Part shown: in pieces, positions 63,885 through 64,000 of the stretch
Layout of the letters: each line of letters starts with the position of its first letter
Numbering within the stretch: the first letter of the stretch is position 1
DNA from: CAVVIO01 sp963748095
Lineage (GTDB): Bacteria > Bacteroidota > Bacteroidia > Bacteroidales > UBA10428
DNA: 64,000 nucleotides
Reading direction: 5' to 3'
NCBI GenBank assembly: GCA_963748095.1
Contig: CAVVIO010000034.1
Span: 17,646-81,645, forward strand
The notes under the pieces: generated by a model
Databases searched by the model: none
Seen by the model: only the letters and a program-made list of their open reading frames with translations
What the model was told of the DNA's origin: nothing
Position numbers and translations under genes: made by a program

Positions 63885-63914
63885 TCCTCCCCCTTTATCC
63901 CCCGCAGCTGTGGG
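63885..63914 (+). repeat. Right inverted repeat of DUF559 element copy 2
   Basis: TCCTCCCCCTTTATCCCCC then GCAGCTGTGGG. It corresponds to the copy 1 right end but is diverged in the last ten bases. Confidence 0.6.
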
Positions 63915-64000
63915 TTTGCAACCCACATCCTGTTCTGTAGAATCCCGGATTCACGAAATATGCCAGCTAACCGTAACAGTTGTTTTTTACGGGAATAACT

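Overview
The window comes from a Bacteroidota genome, probably an environmental Bacteroidales/Marinilabiliales-like or related lineage. The supporting signs are SusC/SusD pairs, lipoproteins with short Bacteroidota-style lipoboxes, a type IX secretion (T9SS) sorting tail, promoters resembling TTTG-N19/21-TAnnTTTG, weak Shine-Dalgarno sites, and several families typical of this phylum. No rRNA, tRNA, CRISPR array or intact insertion sequence was seen.

Region 1 (about 200-22900) is an alpha-glucan/maltodextrin utilisation locus. A minus-strand operon encodes an MFS maltose-type transporter, beta-phosphoglucomutase, a GH65 maltose-type phosphorylase, a SusA-like GH13, a GH31 alpha-glucosidase and a GH13 lipoprotein. 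A LacI-family regulator gene lies just upstream of it. On the plus strand are a T9SS-secreted GH13 amylase, susC, susD, a frameshifted susE-like gene and a SusF-like multimodular lipoprotein. Near-palindromic CAAACGTTTG operators occur before the transporter operon, between the regulator and the amylase, and before susC. Two of these sites are extended as tandem half-sites on an exact 12-bp period. The inferred flow is: surface amylase and SusCDEF capture glucan, periplasmic GH13/GH31 enzymes trim it, the MFS protein imports maltose, and GH65 plus PgmB convert it to glucose and glucose 6-phosphate.

Region 2 (about 23000-28800) is accessory. It holds a decayed Rhs/YD-repeat tip with a membrane-protein partner, then two toxin-antitoxin-like cassettes: DUF4160/DUF2442 beside an integrase remnant, and a three-gene HipBST-like module. 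Each cassette is bracketed by copies of a palindromic REP-like element, and two of those copies still carry the C-terminal end of a REP-associated (Y1/RAYT) transposase. The hip promoter has four operator-like sites about 40 bp apart.

Region 3 (about 28800-38960) has a Rieske protein, an aldo/keto reductase, two copies of a 236-bp direct repeat, a secreted protein of unknown function, metY (O-acetylhomoserine sulfhydrylase), a frameshifted TPR pseudo-histidine kinase and a lipoprotein. metY is preceded by a 36-codon ORF ending in five consecutive Cys codons, a candidate cysteine-sensing leader peptide.

Region 4 (about 39000-54300) has an ABCG-like transporter with extra domains, then an apparent operon for cell-surface proteins: a beta-barrel, a 2117-residue secreted protein with TANFOR-like and carboxypeptidase-regulatory-like modules, a frameshifted fibronectin-III protein, and an IPT/NHL-repeat lipoprotein.

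Region 5 (about 54500-64000) has a DoxX-TIM-barrel fusion, an NAD(P)-binding protein, a DUF3857/transglutaminase protein, a MORN-repeat protein, an RDD protein, and two copies (one internally deleted) of a DUF559 gene enclosed by GC-rich inverted repeats.

Three otherwise well-formed genes are each broken by one single-base indel (near 20371, 36603 and 51604). These may be real mutations or assembly errors, and they limit any statement about whether those genes are functional.
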